A DNA stretch of 64,000 nt from Mycolicibacterium moriokaense (GCF_003201655.1 NZ_QJJU01000027.1:1-64000); one strand, 5' to 3'. Shown: positions 53,549 through 62,570, counted from the first letter of the stretch. Notes: generated by a model from the letters alone, not told the origin. Program-made: numbers and translations.

Positions 53549-55050
53549 CATCCACTGAGCCCGTGAGCCGGGCGACGATTCCAGTCCATATTCGTATTGG
53601 CACGGAACGCATTGCTATCGGCGGCGGCGGCGTGCACGACAGGGTCTGCCCGATAACTGGCAAGGTTGATGGGTCCATTCCTCTGGCCGGGCCGCACGAC
53701 ATTGATCGTGCGTGCATGGTCGCCCAGGAGGCGTTTCTCCAGTGGCGTCGTACCCCACCGACTGAGCGACGGCGTCTACTGTTGCGGCTGGCGGATCTGT
53801 TCGACGAAAACGACGACGAACTCAGTCGACTCGCGACGCTGGACGTGGGCGCGCCCTATGTTCCGCGAAAGGGCCACCCGAGCATTGCGGCCAACTACAT
53901 CCGCTACTACGCGGGATGGGCCGACAAGTACACCAGTGACGTCGTCGCAGGGTACTTACCCAACGGCGAATTCGGCTACACGCTGGCGCAACCCTATGGC
54001 GTCGTCGGTGTGATCGTCACGTGGAATGGTCCGGTGGGTTCAATCGCGATGAAAGTTCCCGCCGCGTTGGCGGCGGGGAACACCGTCGTGGTCAAGCCAT
54101 CCGAACTCACCCCGTACGGCCCGGAATTCGTTGCCGATCTGGTTGAGGAGGCCGGTTTTCCGCCCGGCGTATTCAATGTTCTTCCCGGCTCTGGCGCCGC
54201 CGGCGACGCACTGGTACAACACCCACTCGTCAAGAAGGTGTCGTTCACCGGAGGACCCGGCACTGCAGCAAGCATCATGCGGGCCTGCTCAGATTCGGTA
54301 AAGCCAGCAGTCTTTGAGCTTGGTGGCAAGTCGGCAAGTGTGATCTTCGACGACGCCGACATCGACGCAGCGTGCGCTCACGGCGCAATGCTGTCCGTTG
54401 GATTCCTTGCAGGACAAGGTTGCTCGTTTCCCACTCGAGTACTGGCCCAAGAATCCGTCTACGCGGGCGTGGTGCAACGGATGTCGAAGGTCGCCGAGTC
54501 ATACGTGGTGGGCGATCCTTTCGACACAGCGACAATCACCGGCCCGGTGATCAATCAAGCAGCGGCAGATCGCATTCTGGGCATCATTGACCGGGCGCCG
54601 TCCGAAGGTGCTCGTCTGGTCACCGGCGGTAATCGCGTTCACCTTGGCGGCGAGCTGGCAGGTGGTTACTACGTTGAACCGACGGTGTTTGCCGACGTCG
54701 ATCCCTACTCCGAACTCGGTCAGAGCGAGGTTTTTGGCCCAGTGCTGGCCATTACCTCGTTCAGGGATGAATCCGATGCCATCGCCAAAGCGAACGCGAC
54801 GCCATATGGGCTCGGGGGCTATATCCGCACCAATGACCTGGGTCGTGCTCTGCGCGTCGCAGAGCAGCTCGAAGCCGGCGACGTCCACATCAACGGGGCG
54901 GGGAATCTGATGGTGAACCGGCCCTTCGGTGGCTGGGGACTGAGTGGTCACGGCAAGGAGGGGGGACGACAAGGGTTGGAGGAATTCATGCGGATCAAGG
55001 GGGTTGGCATCGCCTTCGGCGAAAGCCCCTTGATCTCGTTCGGTTCATGA
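53545..55050 (+). CDS. Aldehyde dehydrogenase family protein
   Basis: A 501-residue enzyme. The cofactor segment reads TWNGPVGSIAMK, where most family members have PWNFP or PWNYP. The catalytic cysteine is in AGQGCSFPTR and the base in FELGGKSASV. The cofactor turn is FTGGPGTAAS instead of FTGSTxxG. These differences suggest an altered cofactor or substrate site. GAGG lies before the GTG. It is alone in its unit, followed by a new operator at 55080. Confidence 0.86.
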   Translation: MTSTEPVSRATIPVHIRIGTERIAIGGGGVHDRVCPITGKVDGSIPLAGPHDIDRACMVAQEAFLQWRRTPPTERRRLLLRLADLFDENDDELSRLATLDVGAPYVPRKGHPSIAANYIRYYAGWADKYTSDVVAGYLPNGEFGYTLAQPYGVVGVIVTWNGPVGSIAMKVPAALAAGNTVVVKPSELTPYGPEFVADLVEEAGFPPGVFNVLPGSGAAGDALVQHPLVKKVSFTGGPGTAASIMRACSDSVKPAVFELGGKSASVIFDDADIDAACAHGAMLSVGFLAGQGCSFPTRVLAQESVYAGVVQRMSKVAESYVVGDPFDTATITGPVINQAAADRILGIIDRAPSEGARLVTGGNRVHLGGELAGGYYVEPTVFADVDPYSELGQSEVFGPVLAITSFRDESDAIAKANATPYGLGGYIRTNDLGRALRVAEQLEAGDVHINGAGNLMVNRPFGGWGLSGHGKEGGRQGLEEFMRIKGVGIAFGESPLISFGS

Positions 55051-55079
55051 CCTCGCCGGACCAGGGGTCGGGCATCAGT

Positions 55080-55092
55080 CTTACAATGTAAG
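55080..55092. promoter_or_regulatory. Family A operator (upstream of tandem CoA-transferase)
   Basis: CTTACAATGTAAG, a perfect 6-1-6 palindrome, 30 nt after the aldehyde dehydrogenase stop and 119 nt before the CoA-transferase ATG. Confidence 0.6.
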
Positions 55093-55109
55093 AATCAAGG
55101 GAGTCAGCA

Positions 55110-55211
55110 GTGAGTCGTCGACATCGGTTGGGTCCTCGAGCGAGAACCTACCGCCGGTGGGGCTGCGCGACGGTTGCGCCGCCGACTTCCGGACTGGGCG
55201 GAGCTTGCTAG
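55110..55211 (+). CDS. Short leader-type reading frame, 33 residues
   Basis: GTG 55110 is preceded by AAGGGAG. The frame is arginine-rich (SRRHRLGPRARTYRRW) and ends in a TAG that touches the ATG of the CoA-transferase gene. Together with 53390 this is the second operator-proximal short frame that leads exactly into a catabolic gene. Whether it is translated is unknown. Confidence 0.35.
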   Translation: MSRRHRLGPRARTYRRWGCATVAPPTSGLGGAC

Positions 55212-57695
55212 ATGACGTCTGAGTTGTGTGCGGGTCTTGTCGTCGCTGAGATCGGCAGTGGCAGCGCGCCCGCGTCGCTGGCCGGCATGTTGTTCGCTGA
55301 CGCGGGCGCACGCGTTCTGAAGATCGAGCCCCCATCGGGCGACCGCATGCGACGTGAGCATCCCTCCGGCTTCCTGGTGTGGAACCGAGGCAAGGAAAGC
55401 ATCACCGTCGATTTGCACGAGCCCGAGGGCCAAGCCGCCGCGTGGGACCTTGCCGGCCGCGTGGATGTCGTCATCGAGGGCTTCGCGACCGGCGTTGCGG
55501 CCAAATTTGGCCTGGACGAAGCTCGACTCCGCGCAGCGAATCCCGCGCTGGTGTATTGCTCGATCAAGGGGTTCCCGTCCTCGAGCCGGTACGGCGCCAT
55601 CAAGGGATACGAGGCAGTGGTGACGGCGAAGACCGGGTGGATGAATCCCGGGACGGGCGGCAAGCACGGGTATAGGGAGGGCCCGATCTTCAGCAACGTG
55701 CTGACGGCCAGCGTTGGATGCGGGAACTTCGCCTTCAGCGGCAGCCTGGCTGCCCTACTTGCCCGTCGGATCACCGGGCGCGGACAGTTCCTTGAAGCAA
55801 CGATGGCCCAAGGCCTTACACCGGCCGACTACTACGGCGTCCACGCCTGGCAGTGGGAGCGCGGGATGCTGGCTTACGGGCCCGACCGCCCCCGCCCCGA
55901 TACCGGCGAGAAGACCAGCGAAACCAGCGGGTCACGCGTCTACCCGTTCAGCCGCTCGGCGCCGATGCTCTGCAGCAAAGACGGGCGGTGGGTCAACACC
56001 ACGCAGCTGCTGCAACCGCAGGCACAGGCACTGCTGCGCGCGCTCCAGCTCGACGAAATGCTCACCGATCACCGCTTCGAGGCGGCACCCTATTTCGACT
56101 CCGGAGAGGACGCCGAGGAGTACGTGCGGCGGCTAGCCGAGCGATTCCGTGAGCGCACCATCGACGAGTGGATGCCGCGCGTTCTGGCTGAGGACTCGAT
56201 CGCGTTTGAGCCCCAGGTGTTCAGCGAGGAAGCACTGGACCATCCCCAGGCGCGCCACAACGGACACGTCGTGACCGTCCGCGACGACGTCGTCGGTCCA
56301 GTCGAACAGGTCGGGCCGATGGGGACCTACAGCGCGACGCCGATCACGATTGGGAAGTCGGCGCCACTCTTGGGTGGACATGACTCGCTGCCGGCGCGAC
56401 TGTCCGCGACGAGGCCGAGCGGATCGGTGGCGCACCCACTGTCAGGTATCACGGTGGTCGAATGCGGTTTCTTCTACGCGATGCCGTTCGGGGTAGCGCT
56501 GCTCGCCGCGCTGGGTGCCCGCGTGATCAAGGTGGAACCCCTGACCGGTGATCCGATCCGCAATGCGTTTGGCATCTGGGAAGGCGGCGGAACCCGCACG
56601 ATGGAGGGGAAAGAGTCGATCTGTCTCGATCTGACTGACCCTGCGGGACAAGCGGTCCTCCACCGGCTCGTCGAAACGGCCGACGTCTTCATCACCTCGT
56701 ATCGCCCAGGCGCAGACGCGCGACTCGGGGTCGATCACCAAACCCTGGCATCACTGAATCCGAGGCTCGTCTATGTTCAGGCGCCCGGATACGGCCAGAC
56801 TGGACCGTATTCTCGGCGCGCGATGTTTGCGGGCACTGCGTCGGCACTTGCGGGGTCGGTGGGGCGCCACGCCGGGGCATGGCTGTCGGCGGAAGCCTCG
56901 GAGGGGTTGAGCGCCTTCGAGTTAGCCGTCATCGTCGCTCCGCGCCTGTTCGCCCCCACCGATGGCGATTCGAACCAAAGCCTCAGCATCATGTCGAATC
57001 TCGTTGCGGCGCTGTGGCATCAGGCGAACACCGGACGGGGCCAGCTGATCGAGGCCACCATGATGAACGGGAATCTATGGGCGTATGCCGATGACGCGGT
57101 GCGCTACGCGGGTAAACCCCAGTTGCGCGTTAGTGACGCCGAGTTTCACGGCATCGGCGCCCTGTACCGCCTCTACGAAGCCGCCTCGGGATCGGTGTTC
57201 ATCGCGGTGACGACCGACCGGGAGTGGGCGGCGTTGTCCGCGGCAATCGACGTCGCCGAGCTGCGATCGGAACGGTTCGCAACCGCTGCTGACCGGTCCG
57301 GCAACGATGACGAGCTGACTAGTCTCCTTGGCGGGGTGTTCACCCGACGCCCGGCGAGTGAATGGGAAGCGATGCTGGTCCCCGCCGGCATTGCGTGCGT
57401 CGAGGTGTTCGAGAAGTCGGCATCGGAGTTCACCAACACCGACGCCGAGATGCGGCGAGCGGGTTTGGTGTCAGAGGTGGATCATGCGCTGTTCGGGAGA
57501 ATGACATCGCACGGCCCACCCGTGCGCTTCTCTGATGCCCCCGCCCGAGTTGCGCCAGCCGCCGCGATGGGCCAGCACACTCGGCACATTCTGGCGACGG
57601 CGGGCTATACCCCTGAGCAGATCGCGGAGCTTGAAGCCAAAGCCGTTGTCGCGCAAAGCTCGCTGGTGTACCGGACACGGGAGGACGAAGGATGA
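55212..57695 (+). CDS. Tandem CaiB/BaiF (family III) CoA-transferase, two fused domains
   Basis: An 827-residue protein made of two family III domains: residues 1-~395 (LVVAEIGSGSAPASLAGML, VLKIEPPSGD) and ~408-827 (ITVVECGFFYAMPFGVALL, VIKVEPLTGD). Most family members have a single ~400-residue domain and dimerise. Measured from the conserved AAL that follows it, the catalytic aspartate is present in domain 2 (D586 in TDGDSNQS), but the matching position in domain 1 is serine 167. Domain 1 may therefore be structural. It would transfer CoA to a pathway acid. It is followed by the rubredoxin and P450 genes. Confidence 0.85.
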   Translation: MTSELCAGLVVAEIGSGSAPASLAGMLFADAGARVLKIEPPSGDRMRREHPSGFLVWNRGKESITVDLHEPEGQAAAWDLAGRVDVVIEGFATGVAAKFGLDEARLRAANPALVYCSIKGFPSSSRYGAIKGYEAVVTAKTGWMNPGTGGKHGYREGPIFSNVLTASVGCGNFAFSGSLAALLARRITGRGQFLEATMAQGLTPADYYGVHAWQWERGMLAYGPDRPRPDTGEKTSETSGSRVYPFSRSAPMLCSKDGRWVNTTQLLQPQAQALLRALQLDEMLTDHRFEAAPYFDSGEDAEEYVRRLAERFRERTIDEWMPRVLAEDSIAFEPQVFSEEALDHPQARHNGHVVTVRDDVVGPVEQVGPMGTYSATPITIGKSAPLLGGHDSLPARLSATRPSGSVAHPLSGITVVECGFFYAMPFGVALLAALGARVIKVEPLTGDPIRNAFGIWEGGGTRTMEGKESICLDLTDPAGQAVLHRLVETADVFITSYRPGADARLGVDHQTLASLNPRLVYVQAPGYGQTGPYSRRAMFAGTASALAGSVGRHAGAWLSAEASEGLSAFELAVIVAPRLFAPTDGDSNQSLSIMSNLVAALWHQANTGRGQLIEATMMNGNLWAYADDAVRYAGKPQLRVSDAEFHGIGALYRLYEAASGSVFIAVTTDREWAALSAAIDVAELRSERFATAADRSGNDDELTSLLGGVFTRRPASEWEAMLVPAGIACVEVFEKSASEFTNTDAEMRRAGLVSEVDHALFGRMTSHGPPVRFSDAPARVAPAAAMGQHTRHILATAGYTPEQIAELEAKAVVAQSSLVYRTREDEG

Positions 57696-57894
57696 CATGG
57701 AAAGTGGGAAGCGGCGCTGCGCGACGGCAGTGCACACCGCCGGCCACGAACTTCAGATCAAGCCGGCCAAACTGCTGCCGGCTTCAGATTAAGCGCATGC
57801 ACGAAGTCGCCGTCCAGATGCACCCAGCCTTCGCCGCCAGTCCCGCGCCGTGCGCCACTTACGAATGGCGGGGTGCCTGCCCAAGGAGATCTGC

Positions 57895-58068
57895 TTGTAC
57901 AAGAAATGGATGTGTCTCAATTGCGGTTTCATTTACGACGAGGAGCTCGGGGACAGCGCCGGGGGCCTTGCACCAGGTACGCGGTGGAAGGACGTTCCGG
58001 ATACCTGGACGTGTCCGGACTGTGGAGCGGAGAAATCCGAATTCGACATGGTCGAAGTTGCCTCATGA
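57895..58068 (+). CDS. Rubredoxin
   Basis: A 57-residue iron protein: CLNCGFIYDEELGD and TWTCPDCGAEKSEF give the four cysteine ligands of one iron. Rubredoxins usually feed electrons to AlkB-type alkane hydroxylases, but here the next oxygenase is a P450, 150 nt downstream. The TTG start is favoured because AAGGAG (57883-57888) stands six bases before it, although the frame is open upstream. The stop overlaps a 38-codon frame. Confidence 0.9.
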   Translation: MYKKWMCLNCGFIYDEELGDSAGGLAPGTRWKDVPDTWTCPDCGAEKSEFDMVEVAS

Positions 58069-58181
58069 CAACGGTACAAGACACTGCGCCGCCGACCCCC
58101 GAGACGATAAGTCGCAACCGTCGAGCAACACCGGCGCGAGTACCGAGTGGGCGCGAAACGTACGTAGCAAGCTGGCGCTAG
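58065..58181 (+). CDS. Small frame after rubredoxin, 38 residues
   Basis: Starts with ATG overlapping the rubredoxin stop (ATGA). It reads MTTVQDTAPPTPETISRNRR and ends ETYVASWR. No family is recognised; it could be a truncated remnant of a gene once coupled to the rubredoxin, such as a hydroxylase. Confidence that it is functional is low. Confidence 0.3.
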   Translation: MTTVQDTAPPTPETISRNRRATPARVPSGRETYVASWR

Positions 58182-58215
58182 TCAGCGCAAATACCCTATC
58201 GGAAAGTGTCGATTC

Positions 58216-59475
58216 ATGACTACTTCAGTGCCGGCAATTGAGGATTTCGACGATCCGGCTTTCGACCCCTACGTAGCCGATGAGGCATTCCTCGGGGACT
58301 TCCCGGACTACTTTCAGATCATCGACAGTTGGCGATCGCAGGGTGCGGTTCTTCCGGGCGGGTATTCGCAGGCGATCGGCGTTCCCGAACAGCTCAGTGC
58401 CACCGCGTTTTCGCCGCATTTTCGTGTCATATCGTACGACGCAGTCCACACAGTGCTCACCAACCCTGAGCTCTTTTCAAATCGGGCGTTCGAACCGGTG
58501 CTGGGTGAAGCCTTCGGTCACAACTCCCTGTCGGTGATGGATGCGCCGCGTCACCGCAAGTACCGCAGGATCTTCCAAAAGGCGTTCCTGCCAAACGTTG
58601 TCGGCGATTGGGGCGACGCCTATGTTCAGCCCGTCATCGACGAGCTGCTTGGCGCGTTTCCTTCGGCGGGGCGCTTTGATTTGGTCAGCCAGTTCACCCG
58701 ACTGTATCCATTTGGGGTCATTTTCCGAATGTTGAGGCTGCCCGAGCAAGAGCGCCCCGTCTTTCAAAAGATGATGCTGGCCCAGATCCTGTTTGCGGTT
58801 GAACCCACACGGGCCCGGGAAGCGACATACAAGCTGGGCCAATACTTTTCGGCGCTAATCGACGAGCGCGTCGCGAGCCCCGGCGACGACCTCGTCTCGG
58901 CCCTGGCAACCGCTGAGTTCGAAGGGGAACGCCTGCCCCAGCAGAACGTCATTGATTTCTTACGACAGCTGTTCAACGCAGGCGGGGACACCACCTACCG
59001 AGGTACCTCCTCTCTATTGACTGCAATCCTGACGACTCCAGGTCTGCTCGAGACGATCCGGGCTGACCGTTCACTGATTCCGCAGGCCATCGAGGAGAAC
59101 TTGCGCTGGGAGCCGCCAGTCATGTCGGTTGACAGGCTCGCGACCCAGGACACGGAGCTGGGGGGCGTCGCGATTCCAGAAGGGTCGCTGCTGAATGTGA
59201 TGATCGGTGCGGCAAATCACGATCCCGATGTTTTCGACGACCCCCACGCCTTCAACCTGCATCGCACTCAGCAGGCCCGCCATCTCGCATTCGCGCATGG
59301 CCCGCACGTTTGCCTCGGTCAACACCTCGCCCGTATAGAAATCAGCCGTGCGCTCAACTCGCTGCTTGATGCGTTGCCCGGACTCCGACTGGACGAGGAC
59401 TACCCACGTCCGCAGATCATGGGCTCGAGACTGCGTGGCCCCCGCGAGCTTCGCGTGCGCTTCGATCCCGCTTGA
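58216..59475 (+). CDS. Cytochrome P450
   Basis: A 419-residue P450. The I-helix motif is AGGDTT, ExxR is EENLR, and FAHGPHVCLG places the heme cysteine near residue 366. MDAPRHRKYRRIFQKAF is the typical C-helix region. No ferredoxin gene adjoins it; the rubredoxin upstream or one of the other ferredoxins must supply electrons. An amidohydrolase follows 44 nt later, repeating the P450-amidohydrolase neighbourhood seen elsewhere in the window. Confidence 0.92.
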   Translation: MTTSVPAIEDFDDPAFDPYVADEAFLGDFPDYFQIIDSWRSQGAVLPGGYSQAIGVPEQLSATAFSPHFRVISYDAVHTVLTNPELFSNRAFEPVLGEAFGHNSLSVMDAPRHRKYRRIFQKAFLPNVVGDWGDAYVQPVIDELLGAFPSAGRFDLVSQFTRLYPFGVIFRMLRLPEQERPVFQKMMLAQILFAVEPTRAREATYKLGQYFSALIDERVASPGDDLVSALATAEFEGERLPQQNVIDFLRQLFNAGGDTTYRGTSSLLTAILTTPGLLETIRADRSLIPQAIEENLRWEPPVMSVDRLATQDTELGGVAIPEGSLLNVMIGAANHDPDVFDDPHAFNLHRTQQARHLAFAHGPHVCLGQHLARIEISRALNSLLDALPGLRLDEDYPRPQIMGSRLRGPRELRVRFDPA

Positions 59476-59519
59476 TCCGCCATCGCGCAACGCCTCTACG
59501 TGTACACGAAAGGATGAGA

Positions 59520-60692
59520 ATGGAAACCAAGATATGGGCCAATTCAGGGGACTCGCATTTTCTAGAACCAGCCGATCTGTTCGCCAAAACGCTGCCGGCC
59601 GCACTCGCTTCACGAATGCCCAAGTCGGTCAAGAGCGACGACGGCACGAAGGAGGTGGTGTACATCGACGGCGAGGTGATCGAGCGCCGGCTGCCCAAAC
59701 CGCTACAACAGGGCGAATACGCGGGCCAGACGATCGAGACACTGAGTAATCGGCCGCCCGGCTCAGGCAACACCCGCGAGCGGTTGAAAGATCTTGACCA
59801 GGAAGGTATCTGGGGCGAGATTGTCTTTCCATCGTTGGGCATGTGGTCGAGCCACATCAAGGATCCGAATCTGGTGCGTGAGGGGTGCAGAGCGATTAAT
59901 GATTGGGCGTTGGCAGAAATCCAGAACATTGCCCCCGATCGGCTGATCGCGACGTCGATACTTCCCCTGCTGCGGATCGAGGATGCGGTGGAGGAGGCGT
60001 ATCGCGCCAAGTCGCAAGGCTTTTACGCCGTCTATCTACCCACGGTTCCTCCGCAAGGGCAACCGGCCTACAACGACGATTATTGGGAACCGTTGTGGTC
60101 AGCGTTAGAGGAGACCGGCTTGATCCTCACGATTCACATCGGCACCGACGGCAGTGGGACAGTGCCGTTCCGCGGGCCGGGCGGCGCGGTGCTCAATTAT
60201 GTTGAGACGACCTACGGAGGCCAACGCGCAACAACGCAGCTCATTGCTGGTGGGGCACTGGACCGCCACCCGACGCTGAAGGTCCTCATATCGGAGGGCG
60301 GCGCAGCTTGGGCTCCGTTCCTCGGTGACCGGATGAACGAGGGCTACCGCCAGCACGGCATGTTCGTTCGGCCGAAGCTGTCTCTGCTTCCAAAGGAGTA
60401 CATCTACAGACAGGTATACGTTTCCTTCCAGCACGACCAGACGGCTGTGGACGCTGTGTCGTCGATGGGGTATCGGAACGTGATGTTCGGCAGCGATTAC
60501 CCGCACATGGAGGGAACATTCGGGCACACGCAGAAAACGCTGCACGAGCTCCTCGCTGATGCGAACCCCGACGTACGCCATCGCATCACGGTCGGTGCAT
60601 TCCTCGATCTGTTTCCGCATATCGGAGAACCACCCGGGAACGCCGACCAGCGGACGCTTGTCCCAGTGGGCGGTGGGCCCATCGCGGGCTGA
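59520..60692 (+). CDS. Amidohydrolase (PF04909)
   Basis: About 390 residues. ANSGDSHFLEPADLF holds the xSH metal motif, ILTIHIGTDG a metal histidine, VLISEGGAAW a further conserved strand, and VMFGSDYPHMEGTF the final aspartate. It is closest in style to the pair at 15725 and 16993. The ATG at 59520, six bases after GAAAGG, was preferred to the ATG at 59514, which overlaps the purine run. It probably forms a unit with the P450 upstream. Confidence 0.83.
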   Translation: METKIWANSGDSHFLEPADLFAKTLPAALASRMPKSVKSDDGTKEVVYIDGEVIERRLPKPLQQGEYAGQTIETLSNRPPGSGNTRERLKDLDQEGIWGEIVFPSLGMWSSHIKDPNLVREGCRAINDWALAEIQNIAPDRLIATSILPLLRIEDAVEEAYRAKSQGFYAVYLPTVPPQGQPAYNDDYWEPLWSALEETGLILTIHIGTDGSGTVPFRGPGGAVLNYVETTYGGQRATTQLIAGGALDRHPTLKVLISEGGAAWAPFLGDRMNEGYRQHGMFVRPKLSLLPKEYIYRQVYVSFQHDQTAVDAVSSMGYRNVMFGSDYPHMEGTFGHTQKTLHELLADANPDVRHRITVGAFLDLFPHIGEPPGNADQRTLVPVGGGPIAG

Positions 60693-61034
60693 CTGCTGGG
60701 ATGACTAGCGTCCGGTCGGACGGGGCGCGAATTCGACCCAGCTACGACGCACCAAAGGCGTTGTGCGTTTGGACTATTCCCGTCATCGAATCGGGACCGG
60801 CGCGAAGCGCCAGTCTGCACGGACGATTATCTATGGAGTCCCTGTCCGTCACGTCGCGGAGCTAGCGCGGTGTTCGACGACCAACGCATCGAGTTCTACC
60901 GCGACCTAGACCCATGCAGCGGCGCACCCTATCTTGTGTTGAGCGGCTGCATGACTGAATCTTGAGGCGCCCGTGCAGGTCCGGCGTCGAATCAGGCCAC
61001 TACCGCGGGCAGAGTTTCCCATCCCCGAACTCGG
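60693..61034. other. Intergenic stretch
   Basis: No gene is supported. Small GC hairpins occur, for example GGCGC-GAA-GCGCC (60799-60811), without T-runs. A 31-codon frame from GTG 60870 with GGAG upstream is too short and featureless to call. Confidence 0.35.
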
Positions 61035-61337
61035 CTACAACGCCTTCGTCGCGTAGGCCGGATGCACACCGTCGACCGGGTGGAGCACCACCGATACCCT
61101 TCCGCTCCGAGGCACGTTGTCGGCTATCCACTCGCTACCATCGTTTGCCCGAACATTCAATCGGTTCTCATGGGCGGCATCCCATTCGGCGGATACCGCG
61201 CTCAACGGCGGTTGGATAAAGTACGAGCCGCTGACCACAGGTACGCCATCCTTGATGAGAAGCTCGAAGCTCGGTTCGCCGAGGACCTCCTCGGTGTCGT
61301 CCAGCAGCGTTGGCTTAGGAATATCATGCTCTTCCAT
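61035..61337 (-). CDS. Hypothetical protein, 100 residues
   Basis: Reads MEEHDIPKPTLLDDTEEVLG then SFELLIKDGVPVVSGSYF and VSVVLHPVDGVHPAYATKAL. I do not recognise the family. The acidic N-terminus and beta-like strands suggest a small folded protein. A family A operator lies 37 nt upstream of the ATG, which supports a real gene and links it to the catabolic regulon. GAGGAG lies two bases before the ATG, closer than usual. Confidence 0.5.
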   Translation of the reverse strand: MEEHDIPKPTLLDDTEEVLGEPSFELLIKDGVPVVSGSYFIQPPLSAVSAEWDAAHENRLNVRANDGSEWIADNVPRSGRVSVVLHPVDGVHPAYATKAL

Positions 61338-61373
61338 GGCTCCTCGCCTTCATGATGGCATCAACGCTGCGAT

Positions 61374-61386
61374 CATACGCTGTACG
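61374..61386. promoter_or_regulatory. Weak family A operator candidate
   Basis: CATACGCTGTACG. The core TACGCTGTA matches the best copies, but both outer bases differ. It is positioned upstream of the minus-strand gene at 61337. Confidence 0.4.
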
Positions 61387-61571
61387 CGCCAGCGGCTTTG
61401 CTTCCTGCGTGCTGGCACACATGGGACCCACCGATGCTCGGCCGCCGACCGCGTCGAACCACCGACCGTGCGAACTTCGGCACGGCACAGCAATACCGGC
61501 CGGAGGAAAGTAGCCCGGATTCGTCTCCGGCGAAGGTCCTTTCCGGTCAAGACAGTGTGTTGTGCTTCTGC

Positions 61572-62465
61572 CTACCGTCCGTCCAACTCGGCACGAATCT
61601 CGACTGGCAACACGCCTTCGACTGAGTCATCGGAGGCGACGAGGTCGGCGGGAAAGATGATCGACGTTCGGGCGAATTGGCCACCATCTGCTGACGCGAT
61701 CGTCTGCCCCGACATGTATGCCGACTCGTCCGACGCCAGGAACAACGCCAGGAAGGCGTTATCGCGAATCGTCGGCGGACGGGTCAGCCGCAGCGGCATG
61801 GCCCGATTGTCCGGGTCCCACGGCGTCATCTCCTCGTAGGACTTGCCGACCACCTCCGCGTCAGCAGCCATGGCGAAGTTCACCGACATCCCATGTGTCG
61901 GGCACAGTGCATTGGCACGGATTCCGAACTTGCCCAGCTCAATCGCCGCTGCGCGTACCAGCCCATTGACCGCTGCTTTGGACGCTGTATACATCGGAAA
62001 ACCGGGATAGGCGTTGAAGGCCGAGGCCGAGGACGTCGCAAGGAGTGTGCCTGGGCGACTGTTCTCGATCATCCACCTGGCGGCGTGCTTCCATGCCAGG
62101 TAGATGCCGGTGGCGTTGACCGCGAAGACGTTGTTCCAGTCAGACACTTCTGAGTCGATGAAACGTCTCGTTCCAAACCCGGGCTCGGGAACACCGGCGT
62201 TGGCCCACATCACGTCGATGCGCCCATGGGCGTCGACGGTTTCCGCGACCAGACGCGCCATCTCAGCCTCGACACGGACATCGGCGTCGATATGGGTCGC
62301 GGTACCCCCCGCATCCATCACTTCTTTTGCGACGGATTCGGCCCGTCCCGCCACTACGTCATTGGTCATGATCGTCGCCCCCTCGGAGGCGAACAGCAGG
62401 GCCGACTCCCTGCCCAAGCCGGAGCCCGAACCGGTGATGGCGATGACCTTGTCCTTGAGGCGCAT
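61572..62465 (-). CDS. Short-chain dehydrogenase/reductase
   Basis: A 297-residue SDR: ITGSGSGLGRESALLFASEGA is the cofactor loop, NAGVPEPGFG the beta4 segment, and LATSSASAFNA with YTASK the active site. ADGGQF near the end is typical, with about 30 extra residues after it. It resembles SDRs of steroid and terpenoid degradation but this is family level only. The ATG at 62465 was chosen; a TTG one codon earlier is possible. It is divergent from the SDR at 62753 with a shared operator region. Confidence 0.85.
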   Translation of the reverse strand: MRLKDKVIAITGSGSGLGRESALLFASEGATIMTNDVVAGRAESVAKEVMDAGGTATHIDADVRVEAEMARLVAETVDAHGRIDVMWANAGVPEPGFGTRRFIDSEVSDWNNVFAVNATGIYLAWKHAARWMIENSRPGTLLATSSASAFNAYPGFPMYTASKAAVNGLVRAAAIELGKFGIRANALCPTHGMSVNFAMAADAEVVGKSYEEMTPWDPDNRAMPLRLTRPPTIRDNAFLALFLASDESAYMSGQTIASADGGQFARTSIIFPADLVASDDSVEGVLPVEIRAELDGR

Positions 62466-62570
62466 CAATGTGTTCCCGTCGCTGTGAGCACGTGAGCCAG
62501 CTGTGACGACTGGCTACCCTGCCGACCAATGATCTCTTATACGCGGGACCGCACGCGCCCGCCAGTGAAG

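Noticed and set aside
57894..57903. CTTGTACAAG palindrome, similar to the family A operator core
   Set aside because: It lacks the central spacer, lies on the rubredoxin start codon and is explained by the codons for Tyr-Lys.
59499..59508. CGTGTACACG palindrome before the amidohydrolase at 59520
   Set aside because: It has no three-base centre as in the other sites, and the gene is only 44 nt from the upstream P450, so a separate promoter is not required.
60870..60965. 31-codon frame with GTG start and GGAG upstream
   Set aside because: Too short, no recognisable motif and no coupling to a neighbour.
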